A stretch of DNA of 35,000 nucleotides from Glandiceps talaboti (lineage: Eukaryota; Hemichordata; Enteropneusta; Spengelidae): assembly GCF_964340395.1 (NCBI RefSeq), contig NC_135567.1, forward strand, positions 7,519,899 through 7,554,898, in the 5' to 3' direction. The notes below the pieces were generated by a model that saw nothing but the letters and a program-made list of their open reading frames with translations, had not been told where the DNA came from and ran no database searches. Below are positions 1 through 9,036 of this stretch, piece by piece (position 1 is the stretch's first letter; each line of letters opens with the position of its first letter). The translations under genes were made by a program, and so were the position numbers.

Positions 1-144
1 TGCAAAATTAAGAACTGGCTAGAAAATCAGACATCATGAAATGCTGCAGATATAACACAAAAAAATCAAGGGTGAAAATTTGCGTTTATTTAAGGATATG
101 TGTGGTTGAAGAAATTTCACATTCCTTTGCATTTCAAACAGATC

Positions 145-429
145 TGGAGGACTTTAACCCTTACAGTTCATATCCCGTATATATCCATTCCTAATTTTGA
201 ATGGAGGACTTTAACCCTTACAGTTCATATCCCGTATATATCCATTCCTAATTTTGAATGGAGGACTTTAACCCTTACAGTTCATATCCCGTATATATCC
301 ATTCCTAATTTTGAATGGAGGACTTTAACCCTTACAGTTCATATCCCGTATATATCCATTCCTAATTTTGAATGGAGGACTTTAACCCTTACAGTTCATA
401 TCCCGTATATATCCATTCCTAATTTTGAA
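145..429. repeat. 57-bp tandem repeat, five identical copies
   Basis: Five head-to-tail copies of a 57-bp unit begin at 145, 202, 259, 316 and 373 and appear identical by eye. Because 57 is a multiple of three, the array reads as a 19-residue repeating peptide on the plus strand. I regard that as a by-product and not a protein. Each unit contains TTAACCCTTACAGT, the left terminus of the MITE that follows, so the array is an amplification of a transposon end. Identity between copies implies recent expansion or an assembly artefact. Confidence 0.95.
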
Positions 430-638
430 TTTCTCACCATTTTTATGCCTTACATGTTTTCATTTATTTCAAATTTCAATGGAAATATTGACTTTGGCAA
501 CTTTTATCCGGTCCAGTCTACAACTTTTGTTCAAATATTTTTTTGTAGGAGCAAATCCTATCAAGGATTTGCTCCAACAAAAATATTTGAACAAAAGTTG
601 TAGTCCAGGATCAGCACCATAATCCAGCACTGTAAGGG
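386..638. mobile_element. piggyBac-type MITE with TTAA flanks
   Basis: A 10-bp terminal inverted repeat, CCCTTACAGT at 386-395 and ACTGTAAGGG at 629-638, is bounded by TTAA at 382-385 and 639-642. A TTAA target duplication with termini starting CCC is the known signature of the piggyBac superfamily. The 253-bp interior codes for nothing and contains a large hairpin at 518-603, so this is a non-autonomous element. If the outermost amplified left end is used, the element could instead be read as 158-638. Assignment rests on the target site and termini only, as no transposase is present. Confidence 0.7.
518..603. repeat. inverted repeat / hairpin inside the MITE
   Basis: The left arm starts CTACAACTTTTGTTCAAATA and the right arm ends with its reverse complement. 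Arms are about 40 bp with a few mismatches around a T-run, and the loop is short (TATCAA near 560). The structure is centred in the right half of the TTAA element and is its probable palindromic core. Confidence 0.85.
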
Positions 639-690
639 TTAATATGTGCAAAGAGCATCATTACCTCATACTGATTTTTTTAATTTGCAG

Positions 691-936
691 CGAAAAAACA
701 AGGCCACCGGTACCTTCCTGGGGGAAAGGCAGCAGTGCCAACAGTAACAGCAAGGGAAGGACACCTTCATCAAGTCCTGGGTGTTCCCGGTCAATGTCTC
801 CCCTCCCTCCAAGTTTTGGAAAAGAAAGAGCAAACTCGAACAAAGAGGTGACCAACAGTACCAGCAACATCTGCAATGGAAGGTCTCCACCACCAACTCC
901 TGGGTCTTCCAGGTCACTGTCTCCCCTCCCTCCAAG
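691..936 (+). CDS. exon: Ser/Pro-rich linker
   Basis: The acceptor is TTTTTTAATTTGCAG ending at 690 and the donor is AAG/GTATGG at 937. The exon enters with one base finishing a split codon and leaves in phase 2. It encodes two related copies of a GR(T/S)P...PG.SRS.SPLPP..GKE motif, likely disordered, with SP sites of the kind proline-directed kinases use. The frame stays open past the donor to a stop at about 1004, so intron retention would give a short alternative C-terminus. Confidence 0.72.
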
Positions 937-3900
937 GTATGGAAAGGAAAACAAAGCTAATAACATATATTGTCAGCAAGTCTTGAATGAAACTGCATCA
1001 TTGTAGCAAACAAGTATCATGTGTGTCCACCATCTTTATGCTTGGCCACTTATGTCTGTATATTTGTCCATAATATTGTTAGTATTTCGCACACCCATAG
1101 GGATATTATATTTCTTTGATAGAGGTTTTAGACCAAGGTTATTTTTTCTAAGAGTGTAACACAGTCTGTCAATTTTGCATACAGTTGAATGACTATTACT
1201 TGTATATGAACAGAAATGTCTTATGAAAAAAAAATCCTACAACTAAACAATAAAAAAACTTTCAATTGACAGGACTCTTGATATGGATGAGAGGCTGAAT
1301 GATGGTTTTGGACAAGATCAATATCCAACAGATTCAACAGAAAGGTAAGTAAGATTACAATTATTAGTTACATTTAATACTTACTATGTATAAATACTGC
1401 AACAATATGATGTTTATGCATTTAGGTGGTGGGTATCTTTTAGCTCAGTATAATAAAACTTCATCAATAATTTATCATTTCTCTTCTTCTTCTTTTTTTA
1501 ATTTTTATTTATTTTCAGTACACGACACAAAAAGTACAGCACAAAGAAAAGAATACACATCACAGGAAAAGTAATCACCCTACACTTCAAAAATATTATG
1601 AAAATTGTCCGATTTCTTCAAATGTTTTTGTAATTTATCAGTTGATGTAGCTATTTGTTTTCGATATTGAAAATTTGTTTAACATATAACCTAAAAACAG
1701 AAATATGAGGTAGCTTATCATAATATTTACACCTAAATATAAAATATCGACCTAATAAGTAAAGAAATTTGTAAGTATGTCAGCATCTTTTTGGGGATCA
1801 CCCAGAATACAATATATGGCATTGATAGGCAAATATTTTTTCGTTATCGAGTGAAACTATTCTCTTAGAGACTTCCAAAATGAAGCAACATAACGACAAT
1901 CCCAAAAGAAATGAAAATAATCTTCTTCAGTTTCTTTGCAAAATGAACACACAGAGGAACCAGTCAGCCCCCAAGAGAATAACAACATATTCACCGGCAA
2001 AATCTTCATTATCAATCGATATTGAAAACTACGCAGCTTAGTGCAAATTGTTATTTTGTATAACATTATAAATAAATTGTTCAAAGGAAAAATTTCATCT
2101 AATATGTCATGCCAATAGCAAACAATATGTACAGGGATATCATCTGGAGTTTGTGTGTACAAAAAATATTTGTACATATCTCTGTTAATTAGCCCCTCCC
2201 CCCCCCCTCGGACAAAGTCCGACGGGGGCTACTACGTTGGGTCCCGTCCGTCCGTGTGTGCGTGCGTGCTTCCGTCCATGTGCAGCCATATCTTTAATAT
2301 GAATAAGGCAATTTCAACCAAACCAGGTACAAATGTCAGATACTATAGTCCGCATATGCACGTCACTTCATTTCACAATGGTCGCAACAACAGCGAAATG
2401 ACAGCCATATTTGTCAGAAATATTCACATTTTGCCTATTAACACTTGAAGCCTAACAGATACAGACCCCATTCATGTCTTCACCCATTTTATCAATGATG
2501 ACATTTCTAATGACACATTGACCTTTGACCTTGACCCTTATCTCCAAGGTCAAATAGCCATAGTATTGCCTAAGTACATATGCATAAGGCAATTTCAACC
2601 AAACCATGCAGGTACAGATGTCAGATGCTGTAATCTGCATATGCACGTCACTTTATTTCACAATGGTCGCGACAACATCGAAATGGCACCCATATTTTCG
2701 AGATGAAGCTACGATCAGACCAACTACAGAGAGATGCGCACAGCTTGAGGCTTAACAGATACAGACCCAGACCCCATTCATCTTTCTTCACCCATGTTAT
2801 CAATGATGACCTTTCTAATGACACATTGAATTTTGACTTTGACCTACATCTTCAACGTCAAAAAACCACAGACTTGTCCAAGTGTACGTGTACACATGTA
2901 TATCGCTATGCAGATCTCATATTGTTATAGCAAACTTATTCTATCAATTATCTTTGCTCCTCTCTTTTAACACTCACACACACATATCATACTTGTGTTT
3001 TCTATACATCATTCCTCATGCATTACAATTTGCATGCAACTAAATTTCAAAGTACTCTAACATTTAAATCTGTAACTTTATTTCATGTTCAAACAATACC
3101 TTCCATTTCAATAGTAGCAACAAGATCCCTTCTTGCTACTACAGCAAATTGTTTTTGAGGGGGGCTATGTCTTTGACAAAGACTTGTTTTCTCAAGCGTT
3201 AGGCACTTTCTATTACGAAAAACAGGTGTACATACCAATAATTTTCCACCATTGTCTCTTTTAAATAATTGTTTCCATGGTAAGGGTATAGCTGATATTA
3301 ATTGATTATATTCAATTTGAGTACAAATAATGCCATAGATTCTAGAAAAATTCTCATATGAATACAGCTTCCCATCAGTGTCTAAAATATCATTGATAAA
3401 AACAACACCATTAGTCAAAAAATTCTTCCACAAAATAGGACTATCGTGAACTCTTATATAAGAATTGTTACAAATCAATTGACAACAAATGTCTCTAAAG
3501 TTATTAACAGATGTATGATTATATTGCAGCCATGATAAAATAATTTCCTTTAAAAAAACTGAGTGGACACGGTTAAGGGTATTATAGTCTTGGCTGTCAA
3601 GATTAGCATACTTTAAAAAGGGGTCTCCCATCTCATCAAGAATTGAGTTATACCATTTACTACAAAATAAACTATAATTTTTTATAATTCTAAGGAACCA
3701 TGAAGCTTTCAAAGATTTATTAAAAACTTCAAGGTTAGTCAGATTAAGACCGCCATTTTCGTACTCTTTATATATACTATTTCTCCTTATCCATTCTCGC
3801 TTACCTTCCCAAAGAAATTTAAAAACCAAGGAGTTGTAATCTTTAAAAAAATTAAGCGTTGGAGATGGAAGAGACAAACAAATATGTAAACTGTGAAATA

Positions 3901-6900
3901 ACCAAAGATTTTATGAAAGACACTTTCTCGTATAGGGTTAGACCCCGGCCCTGCCATGGCTGCAATATTTTCCTCGCCTTTTCAAGCCGAGAGTAAAAAT
4001 TTACATCGATTAAATGTGATAAATCAACAGGGATATGTACACCCAAGACATCTACTGCCCCATCAGTCCATTCTAGGGGATGTGTTGTATTTATTTTGAA
4101 ATTACTATAATTTAATGAACCAACACGCAATACTTTACACTTTTTATAATTAGGCTTTAGCCCTGAGATCGAAGAAAACTTGTCTAGAATATCAATCAAA
4201 GCATTAAATGAACCAAGTGTAGGTTGAATAGGAAAATTAGTATCATCAGCATATTGAGAAATTTTATTCTCAACTGGTCCAGTAACCAACCCCTTACCAT
4301 TTCTCTTTACAAATTTGCTATTGCAAAACTATCTGCCACATTACAGGGAGCTCTTGAGGCACAAACAAGGTCTGCAGCTGCAAAAAGGTTTAACATTAAG
4401 AAAAGATAATGAAAGACCAGACTAAATTCATCCTTTGTGTATTGTCCTGGCCCATCCCTTCATACATCTGCTGCCTCAAGACTTTTATTTGGAGTTTTCA
4501 ATGTAAAGAATATGACAGAACCCCACAGCCTCCAAGTGGCAGGCAGGCCAGATCGAAATTATTTTCACGAGTGAAGAAACCACATCACTCGTGAAAATAA
4601 TTTCGATCTGGCCTGCCACTGCCCCCAAAACTGTGTCTGGGATTTTGTTTTACTGACCTGGTTGATAAGCTATGATAAAAACAAGTTTGTTTACATTGGG
4701 TGTCTGGACTAAAATGATGTACAGTAAAAACGGAGAGTGTAAACAAAAATCAGAGACACGGTTTTTTGGGCCTGGGCAGCATGAATTGAGTGGTATATGT
4801 TTCATTTTCAGGTGCTCTCTGTATTGTGTAAATAAAAGATGATAAGATATTCGACCACCTTTGATTTTCTCCCATTCACACTGACCACTTTCACTTTTTA
4901 AATTAAACATATTCAATACAGAAGTGAATAGAGGAGATCCAAAGCTTCAAGATAATATATAGTTTATTGGGTATAACATGTTTTTATTTTCAACTGAACC
5001 ATAACAGTCTGCAGTTCTTATTAGTTGTAGTCTACATGTATATCCTTAATAACCTTTAACAAGGCTAAGTGATCTTTTTTGGCCGTAGATGATATAACCT
5101 GATATATTTTGATTAAGGTGGTGTAACTTAAAATATTTTCCTTGTAGAACTTTGAAAACAGTACTGCTGGTGCTCAGTGAGATTAGGCAGCAGGTCAAGC
5201 AGAATACTCTGCTGCTAAAGTCCCTTAAGGTGAGGCAGCAGCAACAGGTCAATGTAGACATTGACATCAGTGAGGACTTCCGTCTTCCGATGGAATCAGA
5301 AGCCGATGTGACTGCTGTGGAGGAGACCCTCCAAGATAAAGAAAAATCAAAGCGACTAGTAAGTTGATGCATTTGAACATTTTGGATCATTTAGTTTTCA
5401 GGGATAATTTTCAGAAACAGATTTACAGCTTAAGTTAGAATGGAGATAAAAATATTAGATATTGCGTTACTGTCTTAATGCTCTTAATGCAAGAGCATAG
5501 GTTATTGAATGTATTAGCAGGGCAGAAATCAATCTGATTAAAATCCGATGTGGTGAAAGCGGCTAGATGTACTTATTTACCTCTATTCATCGTGTTGTGT
5601 CGTTTGTTTTGTTCGGAGTGATCGCCGAAGGCGGCGATCACTCCGAACAAAACAAACGACACAACACGATGAATAGAGGTAAATAAGTACATCTAGCCGC
5701 TTTCACCACATCGGATTTTAATCAGATTGGGCAAAAATTTATTCCAATGAAAACCTGTTTAGAACTGCTTAAGATTTTTAATGTTAACTTTTCTTTTTAA
5801 TTTTTACGTGACTATTGAACATGTTTTGATCAAAAGGCTTCAAATCCCTAGTGATCCAGACTGGCTATCACTATAGTTAAAGGACTCCTGAATTCCTTTC
5901 AGAAGGTTTTTTAAGTGATATACTAGGTATGTATCTTGGTTAAGGGTTCCAGGTATTGTACTTAGGATCATTGTGCTTAACTTTAAGAAGACTGCTTTCT
6001 GTGTTGTTGCCACATACTATGTGCATCTAAATTATTATCATGTAACCATTATTGGAATTTCCATAATTGGTGGAAGCCATGGTTCTTGGGCGTGGGATAT
6101 CATAGAATTTTATCTGCACTGGCAAAAGTGTGTGTGGTATGTGTGCTTATCTGTCATACCAAGTAATGTAAATATTTCCCCTTTTATACCTGCTGTGCTT
6201 TGCAGTGTTTATCAAGTTAACTATAGATATCTTGCTTTGGTGGTAGGTGTATACTACGTTCACACTTAGGCAGTTAAACCGGTGTCGGGCCTACTTAACT
6301 TTAAGTCAACTTAAACATTTCTAATGTGAACGCACTATGTCAGCCCAGGGCCGACTTAATTTAGTCCCAGACAAAGGGTGGGTTTAGGCCCGGTCTCAAA
6401 CCGACTTAAAGTTAAGTCGACATAACATAAGTTGAGTGTGCATGGTTAACCTGACCTAAACCCAACTTAAAAGTCATTCCAAGTTGCTAAAGCAACCTCT
6501 TCCCACCAGACCCTGCTGCATTGTCAACTCGAAAGGGTGCGATTCACTGTTATGGTTGAAGGCACGTTCATGAACATCCACAAGGTTATGTGTTTGTTTC
6601 AACTGTTCTCCTCCTTTGTCGTTGATATCGCGCTCGTCTTGACCTGTTTAATGTAATCTGTCCGTCATTTTCTTCACTGAAGTTTCTGAATCTAGCGAAA
6701 TGACCTGTTTAACAGAGTTCGACCTTCTTGAGTGTAAAAAGCGTAAGAATAAAAGAAAGAGAGAGAACAACCTTGCTTGTGGTTGTCCGACGGCCGCCAT
6801 TACGTTGGAATGAGGGTGCTATGACTTTGGAATGTTAGGTCGGGTCAAACGCAAAAACCTTTCATGAATGTAAGTCGAGTCGTAACATTTTTTGGCTTAT

Positions 6901-7463
6901 CAGGCTAATCCTTATGTCGGCCCTGGGCCACTTTTGGATTTGAGTGTGAACGTAGTCGTACTCTGGGTTTTTGTTTTTTACTTATACCTCGTTCACACTC
7001 AAAACCAAAGTGGCCCACTCAAACCATCAAACAAGCCATATTCTCTCTCTTTCTACCATTCCTACATTTGTTGCTCAAGAAGGTTGAACTTTGTAAACCA
7101 GGGCCATTTTAATAAACTTAGAAACTCAAGTGAAGAAAATAATGAACAAATTATACAGAATAGATCAAGACGACCAGGGAGAACAGTCGAAAAGAACACA
7201 TACTTAATATCGATGTTCATGAAAGTGCCCTTTGGAGTGGACAACACCGTAGGGTATGGTAGGAAGGGGTTACTTTAGGGACGTAGAAATTGAATGATAC
7301 AGAATGGGTTGTGTGTGCGTGTTCAGTGCTTCTATGCTGAAGTCAAACACCGAGGACGTCCTAAAGTCGGTTGAACCATTCACATTCAAAATAATGTCGG
7401 CTTATCTTTTACCCCAGCCCTAACCCCCCCCCCCTCTTGTCTGGGACTAAATTAAGTATATAT

Positions 7464-7548
<85 letters not shown>

Positions 7549-9000
7549 CTTGCATTTTTTGAATAAATGAATGGACCTCTTTATCACCGTACTGCTATAA
7601 AAATAAATATATAAATCAACAAATAAATGAAAAAAAATTATATACTGGGGTATTTCCAACATAAAACTTAACCCTGCAATGTTATGATAACATGGTTAAA
7701 GTCTTCTGCAACCCTGCAGTGTTATGATAACATGATAACATGGTTAAAGTCTTCTGCTACTTATATGTTTCCTGTACACTCTTTCAATTATATATTCCAG
7801 GTACGCCATCTCAGTACCTTGGGAGGTGTTTCTTCCAAGGATGTGGTGGAGAGGATAATGGTGGCCATGTTCTCTCAATCATTATCCACGATCTACAACT
7901 GGCTGGGAAAAGGGAAACTAAAAAATCATGCCCTTTCACAACTGAGTATTGCAACAATTATCAAAGGTAATTTCTCAATTAAGATTTTGCATGTATCCTA
8001 ACAGAGGGATAATGTCTCTGCAAGGCGAATTCTGTATTATTATTTATTTTTCACAGTGCTGCTCACATTGATATTCAGTTTTACTTTATTAGTTTATTAA
8101 CCAAGGTAATGAAATGAGTATACCAGAGTAATGCAGTACATTATAAATAATCCTAATTAACCCCAGGATTGTAAGAGGCACAAGTGATGGACTTCTATAT
8201 TCTCTCATGGTGCCAAATAATTTGACAAAAGCTTTTAGAGTGATATTCATAAAAATTATACCATCCAAATTATGATATGTCTCAAAAAAGTGGCACTAGC
8301 CAGGGATCAAAGAAATAAAAAAAAAAAAAAAATCAGTAATGAATCGAAATCTCATGCAACATTTGCCATTCCAGATGCAGCCCAACAGTCTAATGTAAAG
8401 GAGGCTGACTGTGAGGCAGCCATCAAAAACTGGCTGAAGTATGCCAGCGACCGGGATGGGGTCGAAAAAAGAGGGCAGAAAAGCAAAAAGGTACAATTAT
8501 AGTGTCATATCAAATATTCATGACCTCAGTGAACTAAATCAAGATCACAGATGTCAGCCTGACTTCAAAATACTCATTTCTTTATGGTGCATATATATTT
8601 TTCCAATCAGTTGACTTGTTACTTTGTAAGTTGTAACTGTGAAAGATGAAGTGTGTTGAAACCAGCCTCCAAAATGTTGTCCCTGCTTTCAGGAAATTCA
8701 TGTTTTACTATTGAAACTATAATTGAAGGTCTCGTGAAGTGTTTGACATAGAAACATTTAATTTTTACCTTGTCAGCCATGAAGATATACTGTAACAGTT
8801 AAAAATATTGGTAATAATTTTATCTTTTTTCAGTATCTGGCAGTTTACTTGTGTAAATGACTTAATTTTGACTCACATGCTGGAGTCTGAGAAAACACCT
8901 ATGATTTAAAATCAACAAAACATGACTGCCTAAAATTTTACTTCTTTATTTGCAGAAAGAGATAGAGAGCAAGCAAGGAAGTTCAAGGCTCTTAACCTGA
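691..9000 (+). CDS. DUF4806-domain protein gene, 3' part (six exons)
   Basis: Six exons with GT-AG borders (691-936, 1273-1344, 5148-5358, 7801-7966, 8375-8490, 8956-9000) keep one open frame across all five junctions and give about 284 residues. The 5' end lies upstream of the window. In order: residues about 1-82 are Ser/Pro/Gly/Asn-rich with an internal duplication; 83-106 are an acidic linker; about 107-135 are helical and Leu/Gln-rich; about 143 to 225 resemble the DUF4806 family, with an LP..E...V..VE..L segment, then a TLGG turn, a DVVERIM helix, and IYNWLGKGK. The tail is basic. DUF4806 is a family of unknown function found in many animals, often in low-complexity or transposon-associated proteins, so no activity is assigned. 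Recognition is from memory of the family pattern, not a search. The last exon is the weakest part. Confidence 0.72.
1273..1344 (+). CDS. 72-nt exon, candidate cassette exon
   Basis: The acceptor AATTGACAG ends at 1272 and the donor is a strong AAG/GTAAGT. It encodes 24 residues rich in Asp, Gly and Gln. It enters and leaves in phase 2, so including or skipping it keeps the downstream frame: exon 691-936 also joins 5148 directly in frame. Confidence 0.65.
1472..1485. repeat. LINE target-site duplication, 3'-end side
   Basis: TTATCATTTCTCTT here matches TTACCATTTCTCTT at 4294-4307 with one difference. It lies immediately beyond the A-rich 3' tail of the minus-strand LINE, as expected for target-primed reverse transcription. 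Confidence 0.7.
2192..3165. mobile_element. 974-bp TA-flanked non-autonomous element nested in the LINE
   Basis: Termini GCCCCTC and GAGGGGGGC are short inverted repeats, with TA on both sides (2190-2191 and 3166-3167). LINE coding stops at one edge and resumes at the other, which places the boundaries to a few bases. The left end is a hairpin, AGCCCC...TCGGACAAAGTCCGA...GGGGGCT, followed by GTCC/GTGC runs. The interior holds two diverged direct repeats about 281 bp apart (ATAAGGCAATTTCAACC near 2304 and again near 2584), each followed by ATGCACGTCACTT and CAATGATGAC. There is no coding capacity. The TA target suggests mobilisation by a Tc1/mariner-like enzyme, but this is inference. Confidence 0.7.
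2304..2870. repeat. two diverged tandem monomers, about 281 bp
   Basis: The segments starting near 2304 and 2584 share ordered blocks: GGCAATTTCAACCAAACCA, GGTACA.ATGTCAGAT, CATATGCACGTCACTT, CACAATGGTCGC, CTAACAGATACAGACCC, ATCAATGATGAC and TCTAATGACACATTGA. They are internal repeats of the nested element. Confidence 0.8.
4294..4307. repeat. LINE target-site duplication, 5'-end side
   Basis: TTACCATTTCTCTT borders the point where reverse transcriptase homology stops. It pairs with 1472-1485. Confidence 0.7.
4535..4620. repeat. 86-bp hairpin
   Basis: The left arm begins AGTGGCAGGCAGGCCAGATC and the right arm ends GATCTGGCCTGCCACT. Arms are about 35-39 bp, nearly perfect apart from one extra GGCA block, around a loop AAGAAACCACAT. 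The palindromic non-coding structure is MITE-like and lies in the intron before the 5148 exon. Confidence 0.85.
5148..5358 (+). CDS. exon: Leu/Gln-rich helix and start of the DUF4806-like domain
   Basis: The acceptor TTTTCCTTGTAG ends at 5147 and the donor is CTA/GTAAGT. The first base completes the codon left by exon 1273-1344. It encodes a helical stretch with the pattern VLLVLSEIRQQVKQN and LLLKSLKVRQQQQ, followed by an acidic segment and FRLPMESEADVTAVEETL. The last part matches the opening helix pattern of DUF4806 proteins. Confidence 0.75.
5530..5729. mobile_element. perfect 200-bp foldback (98-bp arms)
   Basis: From CAATCTGATTAAAATCC at 5530 to GGATTTTAATCAGATTG at 5729, the two 98-bp arms are exact reverse complements by direct reading, with a 4-base centre AAGG in GATCGCCGAAGGCGGCGATC. 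A perfect palindrome this long must be recent or actively kept, and would form a stable hairpin in pre-mRNA. No clear target duplication was found. It fits a foldback MITE. Confidence 0.92.
6253..6956. mobile_element. MITE-like element with ACTACGTTCACACT termini
   Basis: A perfect 14-bp terminal inverted repeat is at 6253-6266 and 6943-6956. A subterminal inverted 12-mer CCCAGGGCCGAC (6344-6355, complement at 6916-6927) supports both ends. The 704-bp interior has many short (T/G)TAAGTCG-type blocks and no recognised protein. The superfamily cannot be fixed from these termini. Confidence 0.65.
6990..7440. mobile_element. second, inverted MITE-like copy
   Basis: It begins CGTTCACACTCAAAACCAAA, the inverted match of the right end of the preceding element (6925-6952). 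Its interior matches that element in reverse orientation: GCTCAAGAAGGTTGAAC near 7074 pairs with GTTCGACCTTCTTGAG near 6718, with AGAGAGAGAA nearby in both. The far end near 7385-7410 (CCATTCACATTCAAAATAATGTCGGC) is degenerate, so the limit is approximate. Confidence 0.5.
7466..7546. repeat. (TA)n microsatellite
   Basis: About 40 uninterrupted TA dinucleotides in the intron before the 7801 exon. Confidence 0.98.
7670..7757. repeat. short intronic tandem duplication
   Basis: AACCCTGCARTGTTATGATAACATG...GTTAAAGTCTTCTGC occurs twice in a row, with an extra ATAACATG in the second copy. It lies just upstream of the 7801 acceptor and probably arose by slippage. Confidence 0.85.
7801..7966 (+). CDS. 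exon: DUF4806-like core
   Basis: The acceptor TATATATTCCAG ends at 7800 and the donor is AAAG/GTAATT. It enters in phase 0 and leaves in phase 1. The encoded 55 residues carry the most family-like part: HLSTLGG, DVVERIMVAMFSQSL, IYNWLGKGKLKNHAL. The Trp-x-Gly followed by basic residues is the hallmark I rely on. Confidence 0.78.
8375..8490 (+). CDS. exon: end of the domain and basic linker
   Basis: The acceptor TTTGCCATTCCAG ends at 8374 and the donor is AAAAAG/GTACAA. Only one frame is open and it is the one required by the previous exon. It encodes an acidic/Ala helix followed by IKNWLKYASDRDG and a Lys/Arg-rich end. Confidence 0.72.
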
Positions 9001-9032
9001 ACCTTGACTCAAGTGATGATGAACAAGAGTGA
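8956..9032 (+). CDS. last exon, frame uncertain
   Basis: The acceptor TTCTTTATTTGCAG ends at 8955. Joined directly to 8490, the frame gives 14 residues and a TGA at 8998-9000. Another frame is open for 24 residues to a TGA at 9030-9032 and has a more protein-like acidic end (LDSSDDEQE). That frame would need the previous exon to leave one base, which I do not see. An undetected small exon between 8491 and 8942, or a frameshift, could explain it. Confidence 0.5.
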
Positions 9033-9036
9033 TTTT

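Larger units (their letters stand above)
1486..4293 (-). mobile_element. 5'-truncated L1/Tx1-type LINE, interrupted
   Basis: The minus strand reads the ORF2 C-terminal half of an L1/Tx1-like non-LTR retrotransposon. From 4293 downward it shows the reverse transcriptase YADD motif (near 4247), LK.N..KC, then the thumb region with FKFLWEGKREWI and GGLNL (near 3750-3800). The Cys/His motif with CSFCKE and HFFWDC lies near 1900-1945, and a tail resembling ILGD...LTNFF and FRCKYY runs to a stop at 1580. The frame breaks near 3880 and at least twice below 1860, so it is dead. An A-rich tail (T-rich on plus) lies at about 1486-1516. Near-identical 14-bp direct repeats TTAYCATTTCTCTT at 1472-1485 and 4294-4307 are probable target-site duplications (13 of 14 match). 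These define both ends and show that 5' truncation happened at insertion. A 974-bp element interrupts it at 2192-3165. Confidence 0.88.

Noticed and set aside
100-603. 167-codon ORF with a 19-residue repeat
   Set aside because: Translation of the 57-bp tandem array and MITE; no independent coding evidence.
1519-1570. A 52-nt plus-strand exon of the DUF4806 gene
   Set aside because: It breaks the frame into exon 5148, and the stretch is the antisense 3' UTR and A-tail of the LINE. Kept only as a possible exonisation event.
4340-4390. A 41-nt exon after CCACATTACAG ending AAAAG/GTTTAAC (residues GALEAQTRSAAAK)
   Set aside because: It reads well and exits in the right phase for 5148, but needs a phase-0 upstream exon. 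None was found, and in the phase offered by 1344 it hits a stop at once.
7447-7662. Minus-strand ORF with an IYIYIY run
   Set aside because: Translation of the TA microsatellite.
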